DNA from: Nocardioides speluncae
GTDB lineage: Bacteria; Actinomycetota; Actinomycetes; Propionibacteriales; Nocardioidaceae
Direction of reading: 5' to 3'
NCBI RefSeq assembly: GCF_003121585.1
Contig: NZ_QEOO01000040.1
Coordinates: 1-32,705 of the forward strand
Length of the DNA stretch: 32,705 nt
This document shows, one piece after another, positions 15,543 to 23,530 of the stretch. Position 1 is the first letter of the stretch; every line of letters begins with the position of its first letter. Position numbers and translations under genes: made by a program. The notes beneath the pieces are model-generated. The model searched no databases and was not told the origin of the DNA. It worked only from the letters and a program-made list of their open reading frames with translations.

Positions 15543-16625
15543 TCAGGAGGCGTCGGCGACGAAGTCGTTAATGGCCGCGTCGACCTCGTCGTACTCCGGG
15601 TAGCCCTCGACCTTGCCGTCGATCGGGTAGCCGTACTCCGGGCACTCGCTCGCGTCGACCTCGAACGTCGGCCCGTCGGCGATCTTCTTGCCGGTGGTGA
15701 TCTCGTAGAACTTCAGCTCGTACGTCGCGCCGTAGTAGTCGTAGTCTTCCTCGTTGCCGTCGCTGTCCTCGTAGGTGCAGCGGGCGCCCTTCTCCGAGGA
15801 GTCCTGGTCAATCGTCAGGCAGCCGGCGACGCTCAGCTCCTTGAAGTCGTCGTACTCGACGTACCAGTCCTCGCTGTAGCCACCGGCCGCCATCCCCCAG
15901 CTGGTCGGGTAGGCCACCGAGTTCCGGAACGCGTCGACCTTCGGGTTGCTCGGGTCGTAGTCCGCGGCCTTGGCCGGCTGGCCGTTACAGACGTTGCCGA
16001 TCTCGAAGCGGTACTCGACCTCGATCGGGTCCGCGGTCGGCGTGACGTCGTCCCCGGACGGCTCGGCCGGCTCGTCGGTCTCCTCGTGGGTGTGCTCATC
16101 GGTCGGCTCGTCGTCGGTCGGCTCGTCGCTCGGGTCGCTGGTCTCGCTGCTGTCGTCGTCGGACGCCGAGTTGTCGTCGTCACCGCGGTTGAGCACCACG
16201 ACCAGCGCGACCGCGCCGATGACCGCGGCGACCAGCAGCGCGGCGAGACCGATCAGCAGGCCGTTGTTGCGGCCACCGCCGCCGGTCGGCGGCGCGTTGT
16301 AGCCCGGGCCGCCGGGCGGCTGGTACCCACCGCCGCCGTACATCGGGGTGCCGTAGGAAGGCGGGTTGGCCGGACCCTGGCCGTAGGGCGGCTGCTGCGG
16401 CGGGTAGCCGCCCTGCTGCGGAGGCCCGCCGTACGTCGTCGGCTGGTCGCCGCCGTAAGGCGGCTGCTGTCCGCCATAGGAAGGTGGCTGCTGTCCGCCG
16501 TACGACGGCGGCTGCTGCCCGCCGTACGACGGGGGCTGCTGTGGGCCACCGAAGCGCGTCGGGTCGTAGTCGTCACCCTGCGGGTTCTGCGGCGGGTAGC
16601 CCCCACCAGAGTTGTTGTCGGACAT
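15543..16625 (-). CDS. Membrane-anchored protein with PSYGGQQP repeats and an extracellular domain
   Basis: A 360-residue protein of unknown function. Residues 1-118 are rich in Pro, Gly, Gln and Tyr, with an eight-residue repeat (QQPPSYGG) at about 31-60 and looser versions after it. One transmembrane helix follows at 121-146, then an acidic Ser/Asp/Thr/Glu linker to about 195. The C-terminal extracellular domain of about 165 residues contains four cysteines (NVCNG, AGCLT, ARCTY, SECPE). This layout is common in actinobacterial membrane proteins with a disordered cytoplasmic tail and a small outer domain. ATG 16625 has AGGGG about 6 nt upstream. No enzymatic motif is visible. Confidence 0.8.
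   Translation of the reverse strand: MSDNNSGGGYPPQNPQGDDYDPTRFGGPQQPPSYGGQQPPSYGGQQPPSYGGQQPPYGGDQPTTYGGPPQQGGYPPQQPPYGQGPANPPSYGTPMYGGGGYQPPGGPGYNAPPTGGGGRNNGLLIGLAALLVAAVIGAVALVVVLNRGDDDNSASDDDSSETSDPSDEPTDDEPTDEHTHEETDEPAEPSGDDVTPTADPIEVEYRFEIGNVCNGQPAKAADYDPSNPKVDAFRNSVAYPTSWGMAAGGYSEDWYVEYDDFKELSVAGCLTIDQDSSEKGARCTYEDSDGNEEDYDYYGATYELKFYEITTGKKIADGPTFEVDASECPEYGYPIDGKVEGYPEYDEVDAAINDFVADAS
16462..16545 (-). repeat. 24-bp coding tandem repeat
   Basis: Units start at 16462, 16486, 16510 and 16534 on the plus strand, each beginning GGCTGCTG, and encode QQPPSYGG on the minus strand. Differences between units are mostly in third positions, so the protein repeat is being maintained. Confidence 0.8.
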
Positions 16626-16691
16626 TGCCGCCCCTGCTCTTGCCAACGTTGCCGATGTGCACTGCCGATAGTGCTGGTCGGGAGGACGATA

Positions 16692-16707
16692 CCGCCGCGA
16701 GCGGCGT
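16692..16707 (-). terminator. Short hairpin at the dapF stop codon
   Basis: CGCCG-CGAG-CGGCG lies directly against the dapF TAA stop. No clear U-run follows, so a weak candidate. Confidence 0.3.
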
Positions 16708-17555
16708 TACAAACGTGCGGTCCCCCACGCAACCAGTACCGCCGGTCCGGTCAGCAGAACCCGGTCGTCGGCGGTCCAGGTGACCGTCAGCGCGCCGCCG
16801 GGCACGTCGACCCGATAGCTCACCGGCTCCCGGCCGGGTCGCGCCCCGTCGGCGACCGCGGCCGCCACCATCGCCGCGCAGGCACCGGTCCCGCAGGATC
16901 GGGTCTCGCCGGAGCCGCGCTCGTGGACCCGCATCGCGAGGTGCCGCTCGCCGCGCCGTACGACGAACTCGATGTTGACGCCGTGGGGATAGGTCGCGCG
17001 GTCGTAGGCCGGCTCGTCGAACAGGCGGCCCGCGTCGGCGAGGTCGTCGACGAAGGCGACCGCGTGCGGGTTGCCCATGTCGACGTGGCGGGCGACCCAG
17101 GTGTGCTGGTCGCCGACCGCGACCTTGGACTCCCCGAGGACCTCCGGCCGGCCCATGTCGACGGTGATCAGGTCGCCCTCGAAGGTGACGGTCTTGGTGC
17201 CGCCGCGGGTGGCGACCGTGACCGGCGCCGACGGGTCGGCGAGGTGCTCGTCGGCGAGGAAGCGGGCGAACACCCGGACGCCGTTGCCGCACATCTCCGA
17301 GACCGACCCGTCGCTGTTGCGGTAGTCCATGAACCACTCGGCGTCCTGCCCGATCGCCGCCCGGTCGTACGCCGCCAGCGCCGACGACCGGATCACCCGG
17401 ATCACCCCATCACCGCCGATCCCGGCCCGGCGGTCGCAGAGCGCGACGACCCGCTCGGCGTTCAGGACACCGTGCAGCGAGCCGTCAGCGTCGGGCAGCA
17501 GCACGAAGTCGTTCTCGGTGCCGTGACCTTTGACGAAGGGGTACTGGTCGACCAC
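16707..17555 (-). CDS. dapF: Diaminopimelate epimerase
   Basis: A 282-residue enzyme that converts LL- to meso-diaminopimelate, the penultimate step of lysine synthesis and the source of the peptidoglycan cross-linking residue. Both active-site cysteines are in their family motifs: Cys89 in SEMCGNG and Cys221 in SCGTGAC. GHGTENDF at the N-terminus and GNPHAV near 161-166 are also typical. Length matches the family. The start is taken as GTG 17555 (VVDQYPFVK), with GGAGGG just upstream although close; an upstream extension runs through hairpin repeats and is unlikely. dapF between miaA and hflX is the standard actinobacterial context. Confidence 0.95.
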   Translation of the reverse strand: MVDQYPFVKGHGTENDFVLLPDADGSLHGVLNAERVVALCDRRAGIGGDGVIRVIRSSALAAYDRAAIGQDAEWFMDYRNSDGSVSEMCGNGVRVFARFLADEHLADPSAPVTVATRGGTKTVTFEGDLITVDMGRPEVLGESKVAVGDQHTWVARHVDMGNPHAVAFVDDLADAGRLFDEPAYDRATYPHGVNIEFVVRRGERHLAMRVHERGSGETRSCGTGACAAMVAAAVADGARPGREPVSYRVDVPGGALTVTWTADDRVLLTGPAVLVAWGTARL

Positions 17556-17622
17556 CCCTCCAGTATCGCGGGCGGCTGGTCGCCTTCGCCTCCTGTTAGC
17601 CCGGATCGACCGATGGGCGCCG

Positions 17623-17729
17623 TGGCGAGCGTCGCCAGGCGGGTGTGATGGCAAGGCGGCGGAGCGAAGGCGGGCCGGAGGCCCGTCGAGTCTTCGCCAA
17701 CGCAGCCAGCGCGCCCGCATGGGGGCGCT
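17623..17729. repeat. Cluster of three hairpins upstream of dapF
   Basis: Three inverted repeats follow one another. TGGCGA-GCG-TCGCCA is at 17623-17637. CGGGCC-GGA-GGCCCG is at 17671-17685, with an outer GCGAAG/CTTCGC pair. AGCGCGCCC-GCAT-GGGGGCGCT is at 17708-17729. They separate the PPOX gene (ending at 17758) from dapF on the same strand. They could terminate PPOX transcription or be an intergenic repeat family; no promoter is obvious. Confidence 0.5.
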
Positions 17730-17757
17730 CGGTAGGCGGCCAGCGGTGGATCCGGGC

Positions 17758-18381
17758 CTAGTAGATGTTCTCGGCGTACGACGGGCCGTAGTAGGCGTCG
17801 AGCTCCTCGATGCTGGCCTCGGGCCGCTCAGCCTCCTGGGCCAGCACTGCCCGCCGCGGCACCACGGCCTCCGGGTCCCAGGACTCGGGGTCCCACAGCT
17901 TCGAGCGCAGGAACGCCTTCGCGCAGTGGAAGAAGATCGTGTCGATCTCGACCACGACGGCGAGCACCGGCCGGTGTCCCTTGACCACCAGGTCGTCGAA
18001 GAACGGCGCGTCGCTCACCAGGCGCGCCCGGCCGTTGATGCGCAAAGTGTCGCCGCGGCCGGGGATCAGGAAGTTCAGGCCGACGTGCGGGTTCTCCAGG
18101 ATGTTCTTGTAGCCGTCGGCCCGCCTGTTGCCCGGCCGCTCCGCGATCGCGATGGTGACGTCGTCGATGACGTGGACCAGCTGGCCGGCCGGATCGCCCT
18201 TGGGCGAGACGTCGCAGTTGCCGGCGGCATCGGCCGTCCCGATCAGGCAGAACGGCGACGCCGCCAGCCACTCCCGGTCCCGGTCACCGAGCCGCGGCCG
18301 CTCCTTGTCGCGGGCCCTGGGGGTCGGTTCGCCCAGCAGCCCGGTCAGCGCGCTCTCCGTCGTGATCTCGGTCCAGGTCAT
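17758..18381 (-). CDS. PPOX-class FMN-dependent flavoprotein (MSMEG_1061-like)
   Basis: A 207-residue pyridoxamine 5'-phosphate oxidase-fold protein. The split-barrel FMN-binding fold is recognised from PFCLIGTADAAGNCDVSPKGDPAG near residues 43-66, YKNILENPHVGLNFLIPGRGDTLRINGRARL near 91-121, and a C-terminal FFHCAKAFLRSKLWDPESW segment near 149-167, typical of the MSMEG_1061 subgroup. Members bind FMN or F420 and reduce diverse small molecules; the substrate here cannot be named. ATG 18381 gives the expected length. It is divergent from the peptidoglycan-binding protein gene at 18521. Confidence 0.88.
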   Translation of the reverse strand: MTWTEITTESALTGLLGEPTPRARDKERPRLGDRDREWLAASPFCLIGTADAAGNCDVSPKGDPAGQLVHVIDDVTIAIAERPGNRRADGYKNILENPHVGLNFLIPGRGDTLRINGRARLVSDAPFFDDLVVKGHRPVLAVVVEIDTIFFHCAKAFLRSKLWDPESWDPEAVVPRRAVLAQEAERPEASIEELDAYYGPSYAENIY

Positions 18382-18473
18382 GGCTCTGAGAGTACGTCGC
18401 AGCCCGGTCCAAGGCCGTTTCCGGATCCGGAAGGGGCGGTCGCTGCGGGGTGCGGCTCGACCACCGTGAAGGT

Positions 18474-18487
18474 GTCCCGATCGGGAC
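18474..18487. promoter_or_regulatory. 14-bp perfect palindrome, possible operator
   Basis: GTCCCGATCGGGAC is a perfect palindrome in the divergent gap between the PPOX gene and the peptidoglycan-binding gene, 34 bases before the latter's start. Its position and symmetry suit a dimeric regulator, but I do not recognise a specific box. Confidence 0.4.
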
Positions 18488-18520
18488 GTGGTTACTCACT
18501 CATCACTCACGGAGGAACTC

Positions 18521-18904
18521 ATGAACACGATGAAGAAGAGGCTTACCGGCCTCGCGGCCGGCGCCATGCTGGCCGGCCTCGCCGCTGGCGGTGCCGCACT
18601 CACCGCCGCACCGGCCGAGGCCGCCGAAGTGCCGGGCGCGACCAGCTACCGCGACTGCAACTACACCTGGGAAGAGCCCATGCTCCGTCGCGGCAGCAGC
18701 GGGCTCGCGGTCAGGCAAGCCCAGTGCCAGCTGAACGCCGCCATGTACAACACCTACCTGGCCGAGGACGGACTGTTCGGCCCTGCCACGGACGCCGCGG
18801 TGCGGAAGTTCCAGCGGTGTATGGGGCTGGTCGCCGACATCGGGCCGAACACCTGGCGTGAGCTGAACTACTGGTGGGTCAACGGCCCACGCTGGTGCGG
18901 CTGA
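18521..18904 (+). CDS. Secreted peptidoglycan-binding-domain protein
   Basis: A 127-residue protein with a clear Sec signal peptide (MKKRLTGLAAGAMLAGLAAGGAAL, cleavage probably after APAEA or AEAAE) and one peptidoglycan-binding domain of the PF01471 type. Evidence is the LRRGSSGLAVRQAQCQLN helix, GLFGPATDAAVRKFQRCMGL, and DIGPNTWREL. Three or four cysteines suggest disulfides outside the cell. No catalytic domain is attached, so it may bind wall muropeptides or act as an inhibitor or adaptor. ATG 18521 is well supported: GGAGG ends 5 nt upstream. Its 3' end overlaps that of the convergent regulator gene by 26 bp. Confidence 0.88.
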   Translation: MNTMKKRLTGLAAGAMLAGLAAGGAALTAAPAEAAEVPGATSYRDCNYTWEEPMLRRGSSGLAVRQAQCQLNAAMYNTYLAEDGLFGPATDAAVRKFQRCMGLVADIGPNTWRELNYWWVNGPRWCG

Positions 18905-19631
18905 GCCAACGGGCCCAAGCGAGGCCGAGCTCGAAGCGGCTGCCGACCTCGAAGGCCGCTGACAGGCGGGCCACGTCGGCGCGGATGGTCCGGCAGGTCA
19001 CGTCGAGCTCGCGGCCGATGGCCTCATCGGTGTAGCCCCGCGCCATCAGCGCCATGATCCGCACCTGGCGGCGGGTCGGGTCGATCCCGGCCTGTCGCCA
19101 GGTCGGACGGACCGGCACCGAGAGCTCGGCCAGCTGGTCGACGTACCTCCTGGCGACCGCGACCACCCGGAGGTCGGTGATGGCGATGAGCACCGGCTCG
19201 GGATCAGACGCCGCGCCAGCCAGCACCGCGATCCGCCGGTCCACCAGCGCGACCGACAGCGGCACCCGCGCCACCATCAGCAGCTCGCCGGCCGATCGCA
19301 CCGGGCAGGCCAGGAACTCCGGTGGGTACGACGCCGCCACCGACTGCAGCCGGACGCCGCGGGCGACCAGCCGCTGGCTGACACCCAGGCTTCCGCGGGT
19401 GAGGAACCAACCGCTGCTCCGGGACACCCGCTGCAGCCGGTATCGGCAGTGCCGCTCCAGCAGGCTCACGCCCCGGTCGACCGCCGCCTGCCCGTGCCAG
19501 CCGCCTGCGATCCCCGACCCGGCCCGCTCCGCGGCGGTCAGCAGGAGATCCCACTGAACCGACGGTGTACCCCACTCGGTGGCCGCGGCGACCGCCCGCC
19601 GCGCAACCTCGACCACACCCCGCTCGACCAT
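18879..19631 (-). CDS. LuxR-type helix-turn-helix regulator
   Basis: A 250-residue protein with a C-terminal LuxR/GerE-like DNA-binding domain at about 183-245: RRQVRIMALMARGYTDEAIGRELDVTCRTIRADVARL. The N-terminal part lacks a recognisable receiver domain. It resembles the TrmB-like/LuxR proteins common in Streptomyces and relatives, in which the N-terminal half is a degenerate phospholipase-D-like fold, and the hydrophobic middle (LLMVARVPLSVALVDRRIAVL) fits that. ATG 19631 has GGGGGAC upstream. The 3' end overlaps the convergent peptidoglycan-binding gene by 26 bp, so each transcript is antisense to the other's end. The target genes are unknown. Confidence 0.75.
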   Translation of the reverse strand: MVERGVVEVARRAVAAATEWGTPSVQWDLLLTAAERAGSGIAGGWHGQAAVDRGVSLLERHCRYRLQRVSRSSGWFLTRGSLGVSQRLVARGVRLQSVAASYPPEFLACPVRSAGELLMVARVPLSVALVDRRIAVLAGAASDPEPVLIAITDLRVVAVARRYVDQLAELSVPVRPTWRQAGIDPTRRQVRIMALMARGYTDEAIGRELDVTCRTIRADVARLSAAFEVGSRFELGLAWARWLSRTSVGR

Positions 19632-19724
19632 CCAGGTCCCCCAACGCCGGAGTCATCGGGACCAGCGTGGACGGGCGCGCTCTCGGGGTTCTGTCGCGGC
19701 GCTGTCTGGGCTTTCGTCAGGTAG

Positions 19725-21578
19725 TCAGCGGCAGCGCCTCAGGTCGACCGCACAGACCACCATCGCCGCGCCGCCGCCCCGTCGCCGCGGCTCGGCGACG
19801 GCGATCAGCTGGCCGTGTGGGCCGAACTCGATCGCGGTGGCGGCACCGATCTCGGAGGCGCTGGTGAACTGGTCGCCCGCCGGAACCAGGTCATGGCCGC
19901 GCGGCCTCAGCAGCGCGTCGTAGAGGGTCATGAACTCGGGCTCGCTGGTGACCCTCGCGGTGTTGCGCGGCGAGGTGCGCGGCGCCGCGATCGCCTCCGG
20001 CAGCGTCATCCCGAGCTCGAGCCGGTTGACCAGCATCTGCAGCACCGTGGTGATGATCGTCGAGCCACCCGGCGAGCCGAGGGCGAGGAACGGCTTGCCG
20101 TCCTTGAGCACGATCGTCGGCGCCATCGACGAGCGCGGCCGCTTCAGCGGCTCGATCCGGTTCGGGTCCGCCGGGTTGTAGACGGTCGAGAAGTCGGTGA
20201 GCTCGTTGTTGAGCAGGAACCCGCGGCCGGGGACCACGATGCCGGAGCCGCCGGTCTGCTCGATGGTGAGCGTGTACTCCACGACGTTGCCCCAGCGGTC
20301 GGCGACAGTGAGGTTGGTGGTGGAGATGTTCTCGGTGTCGAGGTCGCGCTCGCCGGCGGCGGGCGCCTCACCGCACTCTCCGTCGTACGCCGTCACGTCG
20401 CCGGCCGCGACCGGCTTGGTCGCGGCGGTGACCGGGTCGATCAGGCAGGCCCGCTCGGCGGCGAACCGGTCGGCGAGCAGGTCGCGCAGCGGAACGTCGA
20501 CGAAATCAGGGTCGCCGAGGTACCGCCCGCGGTCGGCGAACGCGAGCGAGCCGGCCTCGAGGTAGTGGTGCAGGACGTCGACCTCGTCCATCGCGGCGAG
20601 GTCGAACCGCTCGAGGATGTTGAGCGACTCCCCGACCGTCGAGCCGCCGCTGGACGGCGGCGCCATCCCGTAGACGTCCAGGCCGCGGTAGCTGACCTTG
20701 GTCGGCGCCCGGTCGACGACGTCGTACTGGGCCAGGTCGCGGGTGGTGAGTGAGCCGGGCGGCACCGGCAACGTCGTGGTGTCGGTCTTCGGCGGGTTCT
20801 GCACGGTCGCGACGATCTCGCGCGCGAGCCGGCCGCCGTAGAACGCGTCGACGCCGCGGTCGGCGATCAGGTCGTAGGTGTCGGCGAGGTCGGGGTTGCG
20901 GAACGTGGCGCCGACCTGCGGCGCGTCACCGCCGGGCAGGAAGAGCTCGCGGGTGGAGGTGAACGCGTCGAAGCGGACCTTGTTGTCGAGCGTCTGCTGG
21001 CGGAACGTCTGGTCGACCACGAAGCCCTGGCGGGCCAGCTTCTCCGCCGGCCGGAGGACCTTGCCCAGCGACATCGAGCCCCACCGGTCCAGGGCCCACT
21101 CCCAGGTCGCGGGCGTGCCGGGTACGCCGACCGAGACGCCGCTGGTGACCAGTTCCGGCGTGAAGCGGTACGGCGCGCCGGTGGCCGGGTCGATGAACGC
21201 GTCGTGCTCCATCGCGGCCGGTGCGGTCTCCCGCCCGTCGATCGTCTGCACCCTGCCGGTGCGGGCGTTGTAGTGGACGAAGAAGCCGCCACCGCCGATG
21301 CCGGCGCTGTACGCCTCGGTGACGCCGAGCGCGGCCGCCGTCGCGACCGCGGCGTCGGTGGCGTTGCCGCCCTTGCGGAGCACCTCCAGCCCGATCTGGG
21401 TGGCGTACGGGTCGACACTGCTGACCGCGCCGCCGTACCCGACGGCGGTCGGGTTCTTGTCCGGCGGGGACGCGGCCGGTTGAGGAGGTTGCGCGGCAAC
21501 CGTCTCGAAACCAAGGCCAACCGGAACGAGTGCGAGTGTGGTGGCGGCGAGCGTCAAACAACCTGCGAGGCGCTTCAT
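19725..21578 (-). CDS. ggt: Gamma-glutamyltransferase, exported, with a palindromic insert at the signal peptide
   Basis: A 617-residue Ntn-hydrolase that cleaves the gamma-glutamyl bond of glutathione and related peptides after self-processing into two subunits. The processing site and nucleophile are Thr420 in STTNLTVAD; most homologues have His where Asn422 stands. Arg116 in DGRETAP binds the substrate carboxylate, and GSPGGS at 501-506 forms the oxyanion region. The N-terminus is a Sec signal peptide. Its C-region and the first mature residues, GFETVAAQPPQP (23-34), are encoded by the 35-bp palindromic element. ATG 21578 has GGGAGGG 7 nt upstream. It is downstream of miaA and upstream of nothing obviously related. 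Confidence 0.92.
   Translation of the reverse strand: MKRLAGCLTLAATTLALVPVGLGFETVAAQPPQPAASPPDKNPTAVGYGGAVSSVDPYATQIGLEVLRKGGNATDAAVATAAALGVTEAYSAGIGGGGFFVHYNARTGRVQTIDGRETAPAAMEHDAFIDPATGAPYRFTPELVTSGVSVGVPGTPATWEWALDRWGSMSLGKVLRPAEKLARQGFVVDQTFRQQTLDNKVRFDAFTSTRELFLPGGDAPQVGATFRNPDLADTYDLIADRGVDAFYGGRLAREIVATVQNPPKTDTTTLPVPPGSLTTRDLAQYDVVDRAPTKVSYRGLDVYGMAPPSSGGSTVGESLNILERFDLAAMDEVDVLHHYLEAGSLAFADRGRYLGDPDFVDVPLRDLLADRFAAERACLIDPVTAATKPVAAGDVTAYDGECGEAPAAGERDLDTENISTTNLTVADRWGNVVEYTLTIEQTGGSGIVVPGRGFLLNNELTDFSTVYNPADPNRIEPLKRPRSSMAPTIVLKDGKPFLALGSPGGSTIITTVLQMLVNRLELGMTLPEAIAAPRTSPRNTARVTSEPEFMTLYDALLRPRGHDLVPAGDQFTSASEIGAATAIEFGPHGQLIAVAEPRRRGGGAAMVVCAVDLRRCR
21478..21512 (-). repeat. Palindromic element copy 4, in frame inside ggt
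   Basis: Same orientation and reading frame as the copy in dinG, with one core change (GCGGCA on the plus strand), encoding GFETVAAQPPQP. It covers the signal-peptide cleavage region; VAA-Q within it could itself be a cleavage site. Confidence 0.9.
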
Positions 21579-21627
21579 GAACGATCCCTCCCGAGGGCCG
21601 AACGGCGGATCCCCCCACCTTGCTCCG

Positions 21628-22533
21628 CTAGACGCAGGACCGCAACGCCTGGTCCACCCGGTCGGCCGCATCCCAGGGGACCCAGTGGATCCGCGGGTCC
21701 TTGCTGAACCACGAGTCCTGGCGGCGGCTGAACCGCCGGGTCGCGGTCTTGGTCTGCTCCTTGGCCTCGTCCAGTGTGAGGTCGCCGGCGAGGTGCGCGA
21801 TCACCTCGCGGTAGCCGATCGCGCGGGACGCGGTCCGGCCCTCGGCGAGTCCTTCGTCGAGCAGCCGGGCAACCTCGTCGACGAAGCCGGCGGCGAACAT
21901 CTTGTCGACCCGCAGCCCGATTCGCTCGTCGAGCATGGGCCGGTCGATGGCGACGCCGATCTGGTGTGCGTTGGGTACGGCGTACTCGAGGCGCGGCAGG
22001 CTCGCGCTGAACGGCCGGCCGGTGATCGCGATGACCTCCAGCGCCCGGACGATCCGGCGGCCGTTGCCGGGGATGATCTGCGCGGCCGCCGCCGGATCCA
22101 GCTCGCGGAGCCGGTCGTGGAGCGCGCCGGACCCGAGTGCGTCGAGCTCGGCCTCGAGGTCGCGCCGTACCTCCGGGTCGGTGCCAGGGAACTCGAACTC
22201 GTCGAGGATCGCGCGGGTGTAGAGGGCCGATCCGCCGACCAGGATCGGCGGCACGCCGCGTCCGCGGAGCTCCTCGATCGCCGCGCGCGCCCACCGCTGG
22301 AACTCCGCGACCGTGGCCGGGTCGCGCACCGTCAGCGTGTCGAGGAGGTGGTGCGGGATCCCGCGCCGCTCCGCAAGCGGGAGCTTCGCCGTACCGATGT
22401 CCATCCCGCGGTAGACCTGCATGGCGTCGGTGTTGACGATCTCGCCACCGAGACGTTGGGCCAGGTCGAGTGAGAGTTCGGACTTTCCGGACGCCGTCGG
22501 GCCGACGACGGCGATAACCGGGGACGGGGTCAT
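21628..22533 (-). CDS. miaA: tRNA dimethylallyltransferase
   Basis: A 301-residue enzyme that transfers an isopentenyl group to N6 of A37 in tRNAs reading UNN codons. The P-loop GPTASGKS is at 11-18, followed by NTDAMQVYRGMDIGTAK with the catalytic Asp and DMAPP/tRNA-binding residues, HHLLD, and the C-terminal TKTATRRFSRRQDSWF motif. Length is normal. ATG 22533 gives the canonical N-terminus (SPVIAVVGPTASGKS); a start at 22560 would add nine residues. MiaB, which acts on the MiaA product, is encoded at 25684-27192; seven genes read from other promoters separate them. Confidence 0.96.
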   Translation of the reverse strand: MTPSPVIAVVGPTASGKSELSLDLAQRLGGEIVNTDAMQVYRGMDIGTAKLPLAERRGIPHHLLDTLTVRDPATVAEFQRWARAAIEELRGRGVPPILVGGSALYTRAILDEFEFPGTDPEVRRDLEAELDALGSGALHDRLRELDPAAAAQIIPGNGRRIVRALEVIAITGRPFSASLPRLEYAVPNAHQIGVAIDRPMLDERIGLRVDKMFAAGFVDEVARLLDEGLAEGRTASRAIGYREVIAHLAGDLTLDEAKEQTKTATRRFSRRQDSWFSKDPRIHWVPWDAADRVDQALRSCV

Positions 22534-22598
22534 GTCGTTAGCCTTGCAAACGGAGCGCACACCGCGCCAAAGCGGTGCGCACAGATGATGGGATCTTC

Positions 22599-22823
22599 AT
22601 GGGTTTTCTCGAAGCCGCAAAGAACAAGCTGACCGGGGGCAAGTCGAAGGCCGCCGACGTGGTCGATGACCACGGCGACAAGATCTCCGACGGTGTCGAC
22701 AAGGCCGCGGACGTGGTTGACGACAAGACCGGTGGCAAGTACGGCGACCAGATCGACCAGGGCGCCGAGAAGGCCAAGGACGCGCTCGACGGTCTGGACG
22801 GCCAGGACGACGACATCAAGTAG
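22599..22823 (+). CDS. Rv0909/MT0933-like small helical protein
   Basis: A 74-residue charged protein: MGFLEAAKNKLTGGKSKAAD, then DKISDGVDKAADVVDDKTGGKYGDQIDQG and a KAKDALDGLDGQDDD tail. The TGGKY-DQID core is typical of the family annotated as antitoxin MT0933 (Pfam PF14013), after Mycobacterium tuberculosis Rv0909. The toxin partner of that pair (Rv0910, an SRPBCC protein) is not adjacent here, so an antitoxin role is unsupported. It could equally be a CsbD-like stress protein. ATG 22599 has GGGA about 6 nt upstream. A second copy of the core follows at 23006. Confidence 0.75.
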   Translation: MGFLEAAKNKLTGGKSKAADVVDDHGDKISDGVDKAADVVDDKTGGKYGDQIDQGAEKAKDALDGLDGQDDDIK

Positions 22824-22843
22824 TTCCACGTCGTTCCACGGCC

Positions 22844-22879
22844 CAACCCGCCGCCGAGCACTCGCTCGCCGGCGGGTTG
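22844..22879 (+). terminator. Terminator after the first Rv0909-like gene
   Basis: CAACCCGCCGCCGAG and CTCGCCGGCGGGTTG pair over 15 positions with one mismatch around CACTCG, followed by ACGTTTCTC. A good intrinsic terminator candidate 20 bases past the stop. Confidence 0.75.
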
Positions 22880-23005
22880 ACGTTTCTCTGGATCTGACAA
22901 GGTTCTGGACGCCGGGGTAGCCAAGTCCGGTCTGCCGGGTTTACTTTCGGAGAGTGGCCGGGAACGGCCCGGCCTGCGACCAAACGAATCTCGGAGTGGT
23001 CCTTT

Positions 23006-23518
23006 ATGAGCCAAGGCTTTGGCGAAGCAGTTGACAAGTACGGCGAGCAGATCGGCGACCTCGCGGACAAGGCGGGCGACGTCATCGACGAGAAGACGGG
23101 CGGGAAGTACTCCGACCAGATCGACCAGGGCGTCGAGAAGGTGAAGGACACCCTCGACGGGCTCGACGGTCAGAACGACGACATCAGCTCGTCCACCGAC
23201 GAGGCCCAGGCCCCGGAGGCCCCGGAGGCGCCGGAGACACCGGAAGCCCCAGAAGCTCAACCTGAACCGACCGAGCCGACCAGTGAGGAGACCGCCGAGC
23301 CGGGTGGCTTCCCCGAGCCGGGCACCGAGAGCGAGCCCGGCACCACGATCCCCGAGCCCGGGACCACCGAGCCCGGCACCGTCCCGGAGCCAGGTGGCTT
23401 CCCCGACCCGGACACCGAGCCCGGCACGGAACCCGGCACGACCATCCCCGAGCCCGGCACCACCGAGCCTGGAACCATCCCGGAGCCAGGCACCGAAGGC
23501 TCGACGCCCAGCTACTGA
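23006..23518 (+). CDS. Rv0909-like protein with a Pro/Glu/Thr-rich repetitive tail
   Basis: A 170-residue paralogue of the 74-residue protein upstream. Residues 1-60 repeat its core (GDVIDEKTGGKYSDQIDQG, then KVKDTLDGLDGQNDD). From about residue 65 it becomes a low-complexity tail of EAPEAPE runs and a repeated EPGTTIPEPGTTEPGT unit, ending in GSTPSY. The tail is likely disordered and acidic. No signal peptide is visible, so it is presumably cytoplasmic. ATG 23006 has GGAG about 10 nt upstream. The tail may have grown by slippage of its GAGCCCGGCACC-like DNA units. Confidence 0.75.
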   Translation: MSQGFGEAVDKYGEQIGDLADKAGDVIDEKTGGKYSDQIDQGVEKVKDTLDGLDGQNDDISSSTDEAQAPEAPEAPETPEAPEAQPEPTEPTSEETAEPGGFPEPGTESEPGTTIPEPGTTEPGTVPEPGGFPDPDTEPGTEPGTTIPEPGTTEPGTIPEPGTEGSTPSY

Positions 23519-23530
23519 GTCCCGGCGTGG

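Noticed and set aside
17556..17720. Upstream extension of DapF
   Set aside because: It would be an Arg/Pro-rich run translated from hairpin repeats; the family N-terminus begins at about QYPFVKGHGTEND.
6752..22823. SRPBCC protein plus Rv0909-like protein as a toxin-antitoxin pair
   Set aside because: They are 16 kb apart on opposite strands and the SRPBCC protein resembles the AHSA1 group, not clearly Rv0910.
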